From NCBI RefSeq assembly GCF_018742245.1, contig NZ_CP036132.1, forward strand, positions 1,917,001 through 1,981,000: a DNA stretch of 64,000 nt, read 5' to 3'. The position numbers and the translations under genes were made by a program. The notes beneath the pieces were generated by a model, which was not told the origin of the DNA, searched no databases, and saw only the letters and a program-made list of their open reading frames with translations. Source of the DNA: Bacillus mycoides (GTDB taxonomy: Bacteria; Bacillota; Bacilli; Bacillales; Bacillaceae_G). Of this stretch, positions 52,869-61,623 are shown in pieces (position 1 is the first letter of the stretch; the number at the start of each line of letters is the position of its first letter).

Positions 52869-54248
52869 ATGAAAGGATCACCGTTTTTACGTGGAACGAT
52901 ATTTTTAACGATGGCAACGATGATATCTAAAATGTTAGGGTTCATATATGTTATACCATTTACAGCAATGGTAGGTACGAGTGGGTACGTATTATATACG
53001 TATGCATACCGTCCTTATACAATTATGCTTAGTATTGCAACGATGGGATTGCCACTTGCCGTTTCGAAAATGGTATCAAAATATGATCAACTCAATGATT
53101 ATCATACGGTTAAAAGAGTATTAAAGAGTGGTATCGTTTTTATGTTTATAATGGGAGTTATTTCATGTTTTACACTATATATATTAGCTCCACATTTAGC
53201 TAAACTTGTAATTGATGGAAATGATCAAACCGGGAATAGTATAACGGAGGTCACTAATAACATTCGAATTGTAAGTTTTGCGCTAATACTTGTACCAGTA
53301 ATGAGTTTATTAAGGGGCTTCTTTCAAGGATTTCAATCGATGGGACCTTCTGCACTAAGTGTAGTTGTGGAGCAATTTTTTCGGGTCTTAACCATTTTAA
53401 TAGGAAGTTTTGTCGTTTTATATGTTTTAAAAGAGTCTATTTCGCTAGCGGTCGGTATTTCAACGTTTGGTGCATTTATGGGAGCTATAGGTGGATTAAC
53501 GGTTTTAAGTGCGTATTATGTAAAGAGGAGAAGGCACTTAAAGAAAAAAGAGATGGCAAGTATACCACAAACAACGAAATCTTTTTTCTCGTTATATAAG
53601 GAGCTCTTTACATATTCAATACCGTTTGTTGTGGTTGGTTTAGCAATTCCGTTGTATCAGACAATTGATACATTTACAATTAATAAACTACTTATACAAA
53701 TAGGATATATGCAAGGAGAAGCTGAAAAGATTAATGCGATAATTGGTCTTGTTCAGATGGTTGTACTTATCCCGGTTTCTGTTGCAACGGCTTTTAGTAT
53801 GTCCCTTGTACCTGAAATGACGAAAGCTTATACAGCGGGAAATGAGAAGCTACTGTATAAACACTTTACAAGGACAAATTTATTAGTGGTAGGAATTACC
53901 GTACCGGCGGCGATTGGAATGATGGTTTTAGCAAAACCAGTGTATACTCTTTTATTTGGTGCGGGAAATGATCCAGAGATGGGCAGTATTATTTTGCAGT
54001 ATTATGCTCCTGCTTGTATACTATTCTCACTATTTACAGTAACCGCTGCCATGTTACAAGGAATTAATCAACAACAGAAAACAGTGCTAGGATTAGTAAT
54101 CGGAATAACTGTGAAGATAGTTTTAAATATTGTATTGCTACCGTATTTTGATTATGTAAGTTTTATCATTTCAACATACGCTGGCTATACGATTTCAGTC
54201 GGCTTTAACTTGTGGATGCTTTCTAAATATGTTATAAAGGCAACATAA
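52869..54248 (+). CDS. Polysaccharide/lipid flippase of the MOP superfamily (SpoVB/MurJ-like)
   Basis: A 459-residue protein with about 12-14 membrane segments. It opens with FLRGTIFLTMATMISKMLGF, the PST/SpoVB-type N-terminus, and contains YRPYTIMLSIATMGLPLAVS, LLRGFFQGFQSMGPSALS and MSLVPEMTKAYTAGNE. Relatives flip lipid II (MurJ/Amj-type) or cortex precursors (SpoVB). Bacilli have several paralogues, so the exact substrate is unclear. ATG 52869 is chosen over the GTG at 52866, with GCGGGGGA upstream. Confidence 0.87.
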   Translation: MKGSPFLRGTIFLTMATMISKMLGFIYVIPFTAMVGTSGYVLYTYAYRPYTIMLSIATMGLPLAVSKMVSKYDQLNDYHTVKRVLKSGIVFMFIMGVISCFTLYILAPHLAKLVIDGNDQTGNSITEVTNNIRIVSFALILVPVMSLLRGFFQGFQSMGPSALSVVVEQFFRVLTILIGSFVVLYVLKESISLAVGISTFGAFMGAIGGLTVLSAYYVKRRRHLKKKEMASIPQTTKSFFSLYKELFTYSIPFVVVGLAIPLYQTIDTFTINKLLIQIGYMQGEAEKINAIIGLVQMVVLIPVSVATAFSMSLVPEMTKAYTAGNEKLLYKHFTRTNLLVVGITVPAAIGMMVLAKPVYTLLFGAGNDPEMGSIILQYYAPACILFSLFTVTAAMLQGINQQQKTVLGLVIGITVKIVLNIVLLPYFDYVSFIISTYAGYTISVGFNLWMLSKYVIKAT

Positions 54249-54256
54249 GCTTTTTT

Positions 54257-54284
54257 AAAGGCAGAGAACACTCTGTCTTTTTCT
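54257..54284 (+). terminator. Terminator after the flippase gene
   Basis: Stem AAAGGCAGAG / CTCTGTCTTT with a 4-nt loop, then T-rich. Confidence 0.8.
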
Positions 54285-54434
54285 ATGTTTACAAGATTTT
54301 TCTTAAAAAAACGTTTTCAAAATAATTTTTCTATTGAAATTTAATCGTTTGTTTCATATGCTGAAAATAGCGGTTCAAAAACTGTTGTTTAAGTGAGGTA
54401 GATTCCCACATGTAAAAAGAATCGGGGTGATAGT

Positions 54435-55376
54435 ATGTTAAATATTTATTTAACAGACCGAAACGGAAAACTACAAGAGATTGAGGAAATGCAAAAGGGC
54501 TGCTGGATTAATGTACTTCATCCAACAGAAGAAGAAATTCAGTATCTAGTACAAACTTTAAATGTAGACTTAGATTTCATTAAAGACCCTTTGGATGATG
54601 AAGAACGCTCTCGTATTGAAAAGGAAGACAATAATACTTTAATTATCGTGGATATTCCGACAGTCAGACATGATGAAGAAGGAAATTCAATTTATGACAC
54701 GATTCCAATAGGTATGATTGTAATGCCAGATTGTTTTGTTACTATTTGCTTAGAAGAAAATCCAATTTTTGAACGCTTTATTAATCAACGTATTAAAGAA
54801 TTTTATACGTTTAAAAAGACGCGCTTCGCACTTCAGCTCTTATATACAATTTCTACTTATTATTTAAGGTACTTAAAGCAAATTAATCGAAAAACAATCG
54901 ATTTAGAGCACCAATTAAATAAGTCGATGAAAAATAAAGAAATTTTCACATTGCTCGGCCTTGAAAAAAGTTTAGTTTATTTTACAACATCATTAAAGGC
55001 AAATAAAATTGTAATTCAAAAATTAATGCGAAACAGTACATTTTTGAAAATGTATGAAGACGATCAAGATTTACTAGAAGATGTATTAATTGAGAATAAG
55101 CAGGCTATTGAAATGGCGGAAATATATAGTCACATCTTAAGTGGAATGATGAATACATTTAGTTCGGTTATTTCTAACAATTTAAATAGTGTTATGAAAC
55201 TGTTGACTTCTATTACAATCATTTTATCATTACCAACGATGGTTTCTAGTTTCTTTGGAATGAATGTAAAGGTTCCATTTGAAGGGGAAGCATATGGTTT
55301 TGTAATTGTACTTATAATATGTGTAACATTATCTTTCACTTTAGCATTTGTTTTTTGGAAGAAACGTTACTTTTAA
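54435..55376 (+). CDS. corA: CorA-type magnesium/cobalt transporter
   Basis: A 313-residue 2-TM-GxN transporter. A large cytoplasmic N-domain (1-250) is followed by two membrane helices (about 255-275 and 289-308) separated by the signature FFGMNVKVP (about 273-281). It forms pentamers that carry Mg2+ or Co2+. I see no M-box in the upstream 180 bp. The ATG at 54435 follows TCGGGGTGATAGT. A strong terminator follows. Confidence 0.92.
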   Translation: MLNIYLTDRNGKLQEIEEMQKGCWINVLHPTEEEIQYLVQTLNVDLDFIKDPLDDEERSRIEKEDNNTLIIVDIPTVRHDEEGNSIYDTIPIGMIVMPDCFVTICLEENPIFERFINQRIKEFYTFKKTRFALQLLYTISTYYLRYLKQINRKTIDLEHQLNKSMKNKEIFTLLGLEKSLVYFTTSLKANKIVIQKLMRNSTFLKMYEDDQDLLEDVLIENKQAIEMAEIYSHILSGMMNTFSSVISNNLNSVMKLLTSITIILSLPTMVSSFFGMNVKVPFEGEAYGFVIVLIICVTLSFTLAFVFWKKRYF

Positions 55377-55383
55377 TGATAAG

Positions 55384-55430
55384 AAAGCTGCTCTAGCATA
55401 GTTATAAAACTGCGCTAGAGCAGCTTTTTT
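55384..55430 (+). terminator. Terminator after corA
   Basis: A 14-bp perfect stem AAAGCTGCTCTAGC / GCTAGAGCAGCTTT with a 16-nt loop and a T run. Confidence 0.88.
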
Positions 55431-55575
55431 TGCTATAAAATCTCAATTTTGGAACAGAATATAACTTGTGAAATGTAATTTGTATGAAGGTTATGAATTC
55501 CATATAACTCTTGTTCAAATAATAAAATGGAGTTAAAATTACATATTGTTAATGAAAAGTTGGAGGAAATACATC

Positions 55576-56472
55576 ATGGAATTGTTTCAATTACCGAAAG
55601 CATTCCTGCAAATGAATACAATCTTTATCTCAATATTAATCGAAGCACTTCCTTTTGTGCTAATTGGTGTATTTATTTCTGGATTCATTCAAATGTTTGT
55701 GACAGAAGATATGGTGGCAAAATGGATGCCTAAAAACCGATTTCTGTCTGTTTTATTAGCTACTTTTTTAGGTATGATGTTTCCTGGGTGTGAATGTGGA
55801 ATTGTTCCGATTGTAAGACGATTAATCGGAAAAGGGGTTCCACCCTATGCAGGAATTGCATTTATGTTAACTGGACCGATTATTAATCCAGTTGTATTAT
55901 TTGCAACATATGTTGCTTTTGGAAGTAGTATGCACATGGTATGGTATCGTTCTATTGTGGCGATTATCGTAGCAATTATCGTTGGAATTATATTATCATT
56001 TATGTTTAAAGAACATCAATTAAGAGATGATCACTTCCCAGAAGTGAATCATAAGCGTCCGTTACGTAAAAAAATGTGGGATGTATGTACACATGCTGTT
56101 GAGGAATTCTTCTCAATGGGAAAATACTTAGTGTTAGGAGCGTTAATTGCTGCTGCAGTTCAAACGTTTGTACAAACTTCAACATTGCTTGCTATTGGAC
56201 AAGGTCCGTTTTCTTCATCAGCTGTAATGATGGGACTTGCTTTTATTTTATCACTTTGTTCAGAGGCAGATGCATTTATTGCTTCTTCGTTCCAAAGTAC
56301 ATTTTCAACAGCGTCACTAGTCGCGTTCCTCGTATATGGACCGATGGTGGATATTAAAAATATGTTTATGATGCTTGCGACATTTAAAACAAAATTTGTA
56401 ATTGTTGTGACGGTTACAGTTACACTTGTTGTTTATGCAAGCTCACTACTCATTTATGCGATGGGGTGGTAG
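55576..56472 (+). CDS. YcgR-type permease (DUF318/ArsP_1)
   Basis: A 298-residue membrane protein with about eight hydrophobic segments. It carries the family motif PGCECGIVPIVRRL (about 76-89), with conserved Cys residues, then GIAFMLTGPIINPVVLFATY and LSLCSEADAFIASSF. B. subtilis YcgR is the likely orthologue. Start at 55576 behind TTGGAGGA; the frame is open to 55546. The next gene, YcgQ-like, begins 3 nt after the stop, so the two form an operon and probably a complex. Export of an organic or metal compound is possible but unproven. Confidence 0.85.
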   Translation: MELFQLPKAFLQMNTIFISILIEALPFVLIGVFISGFIQMFVTEDMVAKWMPKNRFLSVLLATFLGMMFPGCECGIVPIVRRLIGKGVPPYAGIAFMLTGPIINPVVLFATYVAFGSSMHMVWYRSIVAIIVAIIVGIILSFMFKEHQLRDDHFPEVNHKRPLRKKMWDVCTHAVEEFFSMGKYLVLGALIAAAVQTFVQTSTLLAIGQGPFSSSAVMMGLAFILSLCSEADAFIASSFQSTFSTASLVAFLVYGPMVDIKNMFMMLATFKTKFVIVVTVTVTLVVYASSLLIYAMGW

Positions 56473-56475
56473 GTT

Positions 56476-57345
56476 ATGTTTCGAGCATATATATTACTAG
56501 GTTTCACAATTTTAATTGGTCAGCTTCATATTTCCGGTAACATTACGAAGTATATAAATATGAAGTATGCCTATTTATCAAAAACTGCAGCTATTATTTT
56601 AGGTTTCTTAACGATTATACAAATTATTATCGTTTTCCAGAAAGAGCATCAAAAGGAAAAAGAGAAACATGATTGCAGTTGTGATCATAGCCATTGTGGG
56701 CATGATCATTCGAAAGATGAAAATACATGGTGGAAACGAACGTTTTCTTATACTCTGTTCTGTTTTCCGATTATTTCAGGATTATTTTTCCCAATTGCAA
56801 CATTAGATTCGGACATTGTTAAGGCGAAGGGGTTTCACTTTCCTGTTGCACAAGCGGAAAGTAAAGATCCATTTATGACAAGACAATTCTTAAGACCGGA
56901 TACGAGTATTTATTACGGGAAAGAAGGATATCGTGGTGTAATGGAAAAAGGGAAGAAAGAGTTTGTTACGAAAGACAATATCACTTTAAAAGATGAAGAT
57001 TTCTTAAAGGGTATGGAGACAATTTATAATTATCCTGGTGAATTTACTGGTAAAACCCTGTCTTATAAAGGATTTGTTTTCCGAGATGATTCTTCTAAAA
57101 AGGAACAATATTTCTTATTCCGTTTCGGTATTATACATTGTGTTGCGGATTCGGGTGTATATGGTATGTTAGTTAAAAAACCAGAAGGTGTAGAGTGGAA
57201 AAATGATGATTGGATTCAGGTGGAAGGAGAAATTTCAACTGAATTTTATCAGCCATTCCATGCAAATATTCCAGTGTTAGAAGTAACGAAATGGAATAAA
57301 GTTGAACAGCCGAAAGAACAATATGTATTTAGAGGAGCCGATTGA
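56476..57345 (+). CDS. YcgQ-type TIGR03943-family protein
   Basis: A 289-residue protein with two N-terminal helices (about 4-20 and 34-54), a metal-binding-looking stretch HDCSCDHSHCGHDHSKDE (about 65-82), a third helix (about 92-112) and an extracytoplasmic domain of about 175 residues. That domain contains YPGEFTGKTLSYKGFVFRDD and RFGIIHCVADSGVYGML. It is the constant partner of YcgR-type permeases. The His/Cys stretch hints at metal binding. Translation is probably coupled to the permease gene. Confidence 0.83.
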   Translation: MFRAYILLGFTILIGQLHISGNITKYINMKYAYLSKTAAIILGFLTIIQIIIVFQKEHQKEKEKHDCSCDHSHCGHDHSKDENTWWKRTFSYTLFCFPIISGLFFPIATLDSDIVKAKGFHFPVAQAESKDPFMTRQFLRPDTSIYYGKEGYRGVMEKGKKEFVTKDNITLKDEDFLKGMETIYNYPGEFTGKTLSYKGFVFRDDSSKKEQYFLFRFGIIHCVADSGVYGMLVKKPEGVEWKNDDWIQVEGEISTEFYQPFHANIPVLEVTKWNKVEQPKEQYVFRGAD

Positions 57346-57364
57346 TAAAATCGGTTCTTTTTTG
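57333..57364 (+). terminator. Terminator overlapping the YcgQ-like gene stop
   Basis: Stem AGCCGATT / AATCGGTT followed by TTTTTT. Confidence 0.8.
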
Positions 57365-57464
57365 TGGACTAAAAGTTCTAAAAATTGTTAATATTAAACG
57401 TGTAGTTCATGAGATGTAGTAAATGTTTGGATATTAGAGATATATAATTAAAGGGGTGATAACA

Positions 57465-57971
57465 ATGACTGAAGTAAAGGGTAAAACAGCTAATGAATCA
57501 AGAGTTTTTAAAACAAGTCGAGTATTTCCAACGGATTTAAATGATCATAACACGCTATTTGGTGGAAAGATATTGGCGGAGATGGATATGGTTGCTTCAA
57601 TTTCAGCAACGAGACACTCGAGAATGGAATGTGTCACAGCGTCTATGGATTGGGTAGATTTCTTATACCCAGTACGTTCTTCAGATTGTGTTAGTTATGA
57701 ATCTTTCGTAATTTGGACGGGAAGAACTTCTATGGAGATATTTGTGAAAGTAGTAGCAGAAGATTTAATTTCAGGTGAAAAACGTGTAGCAGCAACTTCA
57801 TTCGTTACTTTTGTTGCGCTTAGCAAGGAGAATAATCCAGTCCCTGTACCTCGTGTTATCCCTGAGACAGAAGAGGAGAAAGAATTGCATCGAATTGCTG
57901 TGTTACGTGCAGAACAGCGTCATATTCGTAAGGCGGAGAGTAAGAAGGTAGCTACACTGCTAACTTTTTGA
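57465..57971 (+). CDS. Acyl-CoA thioesterase (hotdog fold, YkhA-like)
   Basis: A 168-residue cytosolic thioesterase of the YciA/Acot family: RVFPTDLNDHNTLFGGKILAEM (about 23-44) with the catalytic Asp/Asn region, then ASISATRHSRMECVTASMDW and RVAATSFVTFVALSK. It hydrolyses acyl-CoA, with a broad chain-length range in relatives. The ATG at 57465 follows AAGGGGTG; a GTG at 57456 overlaps the site and is rejected. A terminator follows. Confidence 0.88.
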   Translation: MTEVKGKTANESRVFKTSRVFPTDLNDHNTLFGGKILAEMDMVASISATRHSRMECVTASMDWVDFLYPVRSSDCVSYESFVIWTGRTSMEIFVKVVAEDLISGEKRVAATSFVTFVALSKENNPVPVPRVIPETEEEKELHRIAVLRAEQRHIRKAESKKVATLLTF

Positions 57972-58030
57972 TGTAAAGTACTTTCCTAGTGGTACTATTT
58001 TTGTAATGGGCTAGGGGATTTTATGAAATG

Positions 58031-58066
58031 AAAAGCGGACACCTAAAAATAGGTGTCCGCTTTTAT
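58031..58066 (+). terminator. Terminator after the thioesterase gene
   Basis: A 14-bp perfect stem AAAAGCGGACACCT / AGGTGTCCGCTTTT with a 6-nt loop. Confidence 0.88.
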
Positions 58067-58102
58067 AGTTTTTTCATCCCCATATCGTATTACAATAACT
58101 GC

Positions 58103-58189
58103 TTAGCAGAAGCAAGCAGCACCGACGATAATTAAGAGGATAAATAATACGACTAGTAGCGCAAATCCATTACCATGTGCGAAGCCCAT
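58103..58189 (-). CDS. YjcZ-family sporulation peptide
   Basis: A 28-residue peptide on the minus strand, MGFAHGNGFALLVVLFILLI followed by IVGAACFC. It has the Gly-rich start and a single hydrophobic helix ending in Cys, typical of the YjcZ/SscA-like small sporulation peptides of bacilli. A perfect AAAAGGAGGAAA precedes the ATG. These peptides are usually expressed in the spore or mother cell under late sigma factors. Confidence 0.88.
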   Translation of the reverse strand: MGFAHGNGFALLVVLFILLIIVGAACFC

Positions 58190-58349
58190 TGTTATTTCCT
58201 CCTTTTATTTTAAGATACAACATACAATATGCAGATGAGCTCTTGTTTGATATGGACGTATATCATGCAATGACATATTTTTTTGTATGATAATGTTTAA
58301 AAAAAGGAAAGATATAGGAATAACAGTAGTTAGAGAAAGGAACGTATCC

Positions 58350-59534
58350 ATGAAGCACTTTTTAATTGTAATAATTTGTTTTATAGGTGTATTCATATGG
58401 ATGAACGTTGATGTGGAAATGGGGAAGAAAATGGCTAGTGGATATGAATTAGAAAAAATTCGATCAGGGGATTTTCAATTATATACGAACGGTGATGAGT
58501 TATATAGAAGTTTATTTGAGAATATAAATCGTGCAGAAAAGAATGTGTATATTCATTTTTATATTGTAGGTAAAGATGAGGTAAGTAAAGAATTCTTACA
58601 ATTATTAGAGAAAAAAGCATCTAGCGGAGTAGATGTAAAATTGTCAGTAGACCGCATTGGCGGATATAAGCTTAAGAAAAAGATAATTAATCAATTAAAA
58701 GAAAAAGGCGTGAAGTTTACATTTAGTAAAAAACTTAAATTAAAAAACTTATTTTATTCTTTGCATCAACGTAATCATAGACGCATTGTTACTATAGATG
58801 GGAAAGTTTCGTACATTGGTGGCTTCAATATCGGAAAGGAATATCTTGGGCAGGATCCTAAATTTGGTCCGTGGCGTGATTATCATGTACGCATCGAAGG
58901 GAATGGAGCTACTGATATGGAACGGAAATTTGCGGAAGATTGGCAGGAAGATACGGGAGAAAAGGTCCCTATACGTCAAGAGTTACCTGTACAAGGAAAT
59001 ATAAAATATCAATATGTATTTTCGAATGGGAAAGGTTTATGGCAGGAGTATGGAGCGCTTTTAAAGAAGGCAAAACATTCCTTAATTATCGCTACACCAT
59101 ATTTTGTACCGAGTAAAGAGATGGTAAAAGGACTGAAAGATGCATTAAATCGTGGTGTTCATGTGAAAATACTCGTTCCATTTAAAAGTGATGCCGTATT
59201 GTTAAAACAGGCTGCCTATCCTTATTTGAAAGACATGTTAGATGCTGGAGCGGAGATTTATCAATATCGAAATGGATTTTTTCATGGGAAAGTAACAATC
59301 ATTGATGAGGACATCGTTGATATCGGTACAGCGAATTTTGATAATAGAAGCTTTTATTTAAATAACGAATCTAACTGTTTCATATATGACAAGAAAGTCG
59401 TTGCTGACGTATGGAGTCGATTAAAAGAAGACTTTCATAAATCAAAACGATTTTCTGAAGAAGATTTTGAGAAAATTAGTAGCTGGGATTGGTTTCTAGC
59501 AAGAATAGCGAATGGTATCGCATCATATTTATAG
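58350..59534 (+). CDS. cls: Cardiolipin synthase-like phospholipase D protein
   Basis: A 394-residue membrane-anchored PLD protein. One N-terminal helix (about 3-20) is followed by two PLD domains. The first motif is NHRRIVTIDGKVSYIGGFN (about 141-159), reading HxR where HxK is standard; the second is FHGKVTIIDEDIVDIGTANF (about 311-330), a normal HxKx4D. GPWRDYHVRIEG and ATPYFVPSKEM fit bacterial cardiolipin synthases. Start at 58350 behind GAGAAAGGA; the open frame begins at 58287. Only one membrane helix, whereas ClsA types have two. Confidence 0.85.
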   Translation: MKHFLIVIICFIGVFIWMNVDVEMGKKMASGYELEKIRSGDFQLYTNGDELYRSLFENINRAEKNVYIHFYIVGKDEVSKEFLQLLEKKASSGVDVKLSVDRIGGYKLKKKIINQLKEKGVKFTFSKKLKLKNLFYSLHQRNHRRIVTIDGKVSYIGGFNIGKEYLGQDPKFGPWRDYHVRIEGNGATDMERKFAEDWQEDTGEKVPIRQELPVQGNIKYQYVFSNGKGLWQEYGALLKKAKHSLIIATPYFVPSKEMVKGLKDALNRGVHVKILVPFKSDAVLLKQAAYPYLKDMLDAGAEIYQYRNGFFHGKVTIIDEDIVDIGTANFDNRSFYLNNESNCFIYDKKVVADVWSRLKEDFHKSKRFSEEDFEKISSWDWFLARIANGIASYL

Positions 59535-59568
59535 TATATAGATGAAAAATAGGAAGGGAGGAGCTTTA

Positions 59569-60027
59569 ATGGATTGTATGAAAGAATTGATGACATATAG
59601 TTACACACTTATATATAAAGTTGGAGAGTACACGGGCAAGGTTAGAGATGAAGAATTAAAGGATATTTTACAGCATCATTTGCCGTATATGTTACAAGCA
59701 TATAATGAACAAGTGAATTTTCAAGAAGGAGAAAATGTACAGCATATAACTTGTAAACAAATGTGGCCGGAATTTACAGAAATGGATAGGGAAACAGATA
59801 ATGAATATACAGGGGATATGGGGATTGCTATTTGTTATATTACACATTTGAAACGATTGGCATTAAAGTTTGCTCAAGTGGCAGTAGAAGTTGCGAACCC
59901 GGAGTTTCGTTCTTTTCTGGAAAATTGTTTTGTGAAAATGAATCGTTACGCATATAATGTTTGGCAATATGTTGTGAAGAAGGAATATAAGATTAAACAT
60001 GTATATGAAAATGAAAAATTCGCGTGA
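59569..60027 (+). CDS. CotF-like spore coat protein
   Basis: A 152-residue helical protein. The C-terminal half (THLKRLALKFAQVAVEVANP, then EFRSFLENCFVKMNRYAYNV and WQYVVKKEYK) follows the coat-F domain pattern of two long helices with ANPE..R..F and a final W/Y-K. The N-terminal helix pair contains DILQHHLPYMLQAYNEQ. Proteins of this group are spore coat or spore-associated. ATG 59569 follows AGGGAGGAG. It lies 34 nt after the cls-like gene and may share its transcript. Confidence 0.72.
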   Translation: MDCMKELMTYSYTLIYKVGEYTGKVRDEELKDILQHHLPYMLQAYNEQVNFQEGENVQHITCKQMWPEFTEMDRETDNEYTGDMGIAICYITHLKRLALKFAQVAVEVANPEFRSFLENCFVKMNRYAYNVWQYVVKKEYKIKHVYENEKFA

Positions 60028-60030
60028 AAA

Positions 60031-60066
60031 GCTAAGGTGGAATGAAAGGCGCCTTAGTTTTTTTAT
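60031..60066 (+). terminator. Terminator after the CotF-like gene
   Basis: Stem CTAAGG / CCTTAG, extended by weaker pairs, followed by eight T residues. Confidence 0.75.
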
Positions 60067-60212
60067 GTCTAATTAGAGGGGGGATTAAAGATTGGTTATG
60101 TTATCCGAAAATTTACAAAAGTTTACTGTATCTTTACTGTTTTTAAATCTTTCCTTTAAAAATAAAGAGTAATATGGGATTGTACATATTCTATCAAAGG
60201 GAGGAAACGCAA

Positions 60213-60392
60213 ATGAACAAATGGGTTAAGTCATTAACTGCTATGGCACTTGCAAGTTCTTTATTAATGGTAGGTTGTAGTAAAGATGAGGATAAAAAGA
60301 AAGAGGATGACACAACAACAAAGCAAGATGAAAAGAAAGATAAAGAAACAAGCGGAACAGATAAGTCTTCAGATTCGAAAGAAAAGAAATAA
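60213..60392 (+). CDS. Small lipoprotein with charged tail
   Basis: A 59-residue protein. The signal MNKWVKSLTAMALASSLLMVGC has a clear lipobox (LMVGC, Cys 22). The mature part is only a Lys/Asp/Glu/Thr/Ser-rich unstructured tail (SKDEDKKKEDDTTTKQDEKK...). AAAGGGAGG precedes the ATG. It could be a surface lipoprotein remnant or a small functional lipoprotein; nothing indicates a role. A terminator follows. Confidence 0.75.
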   Translation: MNKWVKSLTAMALASSLLMVGCSKDEDKKKEDDTTTKQDEKKDKETSGTDKSSDSKEKK

Positions 60393-60402
60393 ATGGATAA
60401 TA

Positions 60403-60436
60403 GAGCTTCCTCACATATATGAGGGAGCTTTTTTGT
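60403..60436 (+). terminator. Terminator after the small lipoprotein gene
   Basis: Stem AGCTTCCTCA / TGAGGGAGCT with G-T pairing, then TTTTTT. Confidence 0.85.
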
Positions 60437-60494
60437 TGCGTATTTGTAAGTTTTGCGGAAAAATAGAGAGAAAGAATTGAAAAGGAGAAAGTAA

Positions 60495-61115
60495 ATGAAA
60501 GTATGTATATTAGGAGCGACAGGTAGAGTAGGGTCACACATTATGAAATTGACATTACATGATTCATATGAAGTGACGGTATTAGTTCGTGATTTGAGTA
60601 AAGTAGAAATAGAGCATGAAAGGTTACATATTATAGAGGGAAATGTGTTAAACGGAAATGATATAAAGGAAGTGATTAAAGGATGTGATATTGTAATTAG
60701 TGCTCTTGGAACTGATCGGAATGGGACGTTAGAGAAGAGTTTACCGATTATTATAAAGCAAATGGAAGAAGAGGGCATAAAGAAAATTGTTACAATAGGA
60801 ACTGCTGGTATTTTACAAGCGCGAACAAATCCAAATATATATCGTTTCCAATCAAAGGAATCGAAAAGAAAAACAACAACAGCTGCGGAAGATCACTTAG
60901 CTGCTTATAAAGCACTACATAACAGTAATTTATGTTGGACTGTTGTTTGTCCGACGCATTTAATAGATGGTGATGTAACAGGTGTATATCGAACTGAAAA
61001 AGATATGTTGCCAACAGATGGATCGAAAATCACAGTTGGTGATACAGCTCATTTTGCATGGAGTTTACGTAATAAAAGCTTATACGAGAAAAGCCGAGTA
61101 GGTATTTCATATTAA
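60495..61115 (+). CDS. NAD(P)H-binding SDR-type protein (YwnB-like)
   Basis: A 206-residue Rossmann-fold protein. KVCILGATGRVGSHIMKL (2-19) binds the dinucleotide; VTVLVRDLSKVE, CDIVISALGTDRNGT, IVTIGTAGILQAR and WTVVCPTHLIDGDVTG follow the atypical-SDR/NmrA-like pattern of YwnB. A quinone or flavin reductase or redox sensor role is possible. AAAGGAG precedes ATG 60495, and a bidirectional hairpin follows. Confidence 0.82.
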   Translation: MKVCILGATGRVGSHIMKLTLHDSYEVTVLVRDLSKVEIEHERLHIIEGNVLNGNDIKEVIKGCDIVISALGTDRNGTLEKSLPIIIKQMEEEGIKKIVTIGTAGILQARTNPNIYRFQSKESKRKTTTAAEDHLAAYKALHNSNLCWTVVCPTHLIDGDVTGVYRTEKDMLPTDGSKITVGDTAHFAWSLRNKSLYEKSRVGISY

Positions 61116-61117
61116 AA

Positions 61118-61146
61118 AACCATCCCAAAATAGGGATGGCTAAAAA
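61118..61146. terminator. Bidirectional terminator
   Basis: Stem CCATCCC / GGGATGG flanked by A and T runs, between convergent genes. Confidence 0.8.
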
Positions 61147-61622
61147 ATGATATAGCATACAAAGATGATAATCATAATGATTTGGAGAATGGCTTTGGCT
61201 ACTGTACTACTTAAAAAACCGACTACAGTTGCAATTCCGACTAAAAGGGCGTCTTTTGGCGCCTTTTTATGCATTAGTTCCGTAATAAATACAGATAAGA
61301 ACGGTATGATAATAAGCCCGAATGGTGGGAAGAAGAACGATCCGACAATGATAGAAACCATACCAACACGTTCGCCCGATTTTGTACTTCCGTATTTTTT
61401 TAGGAAGTATCCATTTGCAATAAAGTCAGCAACGAAAATGAAGAGTGTAAAAATGACTTGAATAATCCAAAAAGATGTCGTTAACTCTCCGCCATTTATT
61501 CCAAAATGATAAATGAAATAGCCAGCCCATACGGCAAGGATGCCAGGAATAATGGGGTAAATAAAGGCAAGAAATGAAACAATGAAACAAGCAATGATAC
61601 AAATTGTTAGTAAAACAGTCAC
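61140..61622 (-). CDS. DUF456 membrane protein
   Basis: A 160-residue protein with about five membrane segments. The Gly/Pro-rich loops (YPIIPGILAVWAGYFIYHFG, then GERVGMVSIIVGSFFFPPFG) are the DUF456 pattern of Bacillus YqgC-like proteins. GTG start at 61622 behind AAAGGAG. It begins 2 nt after the stop codon of the CNNM-type gene at 61624, so the two form an operon. Function unknown. Confidence 0.82.
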   Translation of the reverse strand: MTVLLTICIIACFIVSFLAFIYPIIPGILAVWAGYFIYHFGINGGELTTSFWIIQVIFTLFIFVADFIANGYFLKKYGSTKSGERVGMVSIIVGSFFFPPFGLIIIPFLSVFITELMHKKAPKDALLVGIATVVGFLSSTVAKAILQIIMIIIFVCYIIF

Positions 61623-61623
61623 T

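Noticed and set aside
54249..54434. Possible Mg2+ riboswitch upstream of corA
   Set aside because: The gap is under 190 bp, includes the previous gene's terminator, and shows no multi-stem M-box-like arrangement or terminator before the start codon.
60194..60778. 194-codon minus-strand ORF across the small lipoprotein and SDR genes
   Set aside because: It is Ser/Phe-rich antisense shadow crossing a terminator and two ribosome sites of real plus-strand genes.
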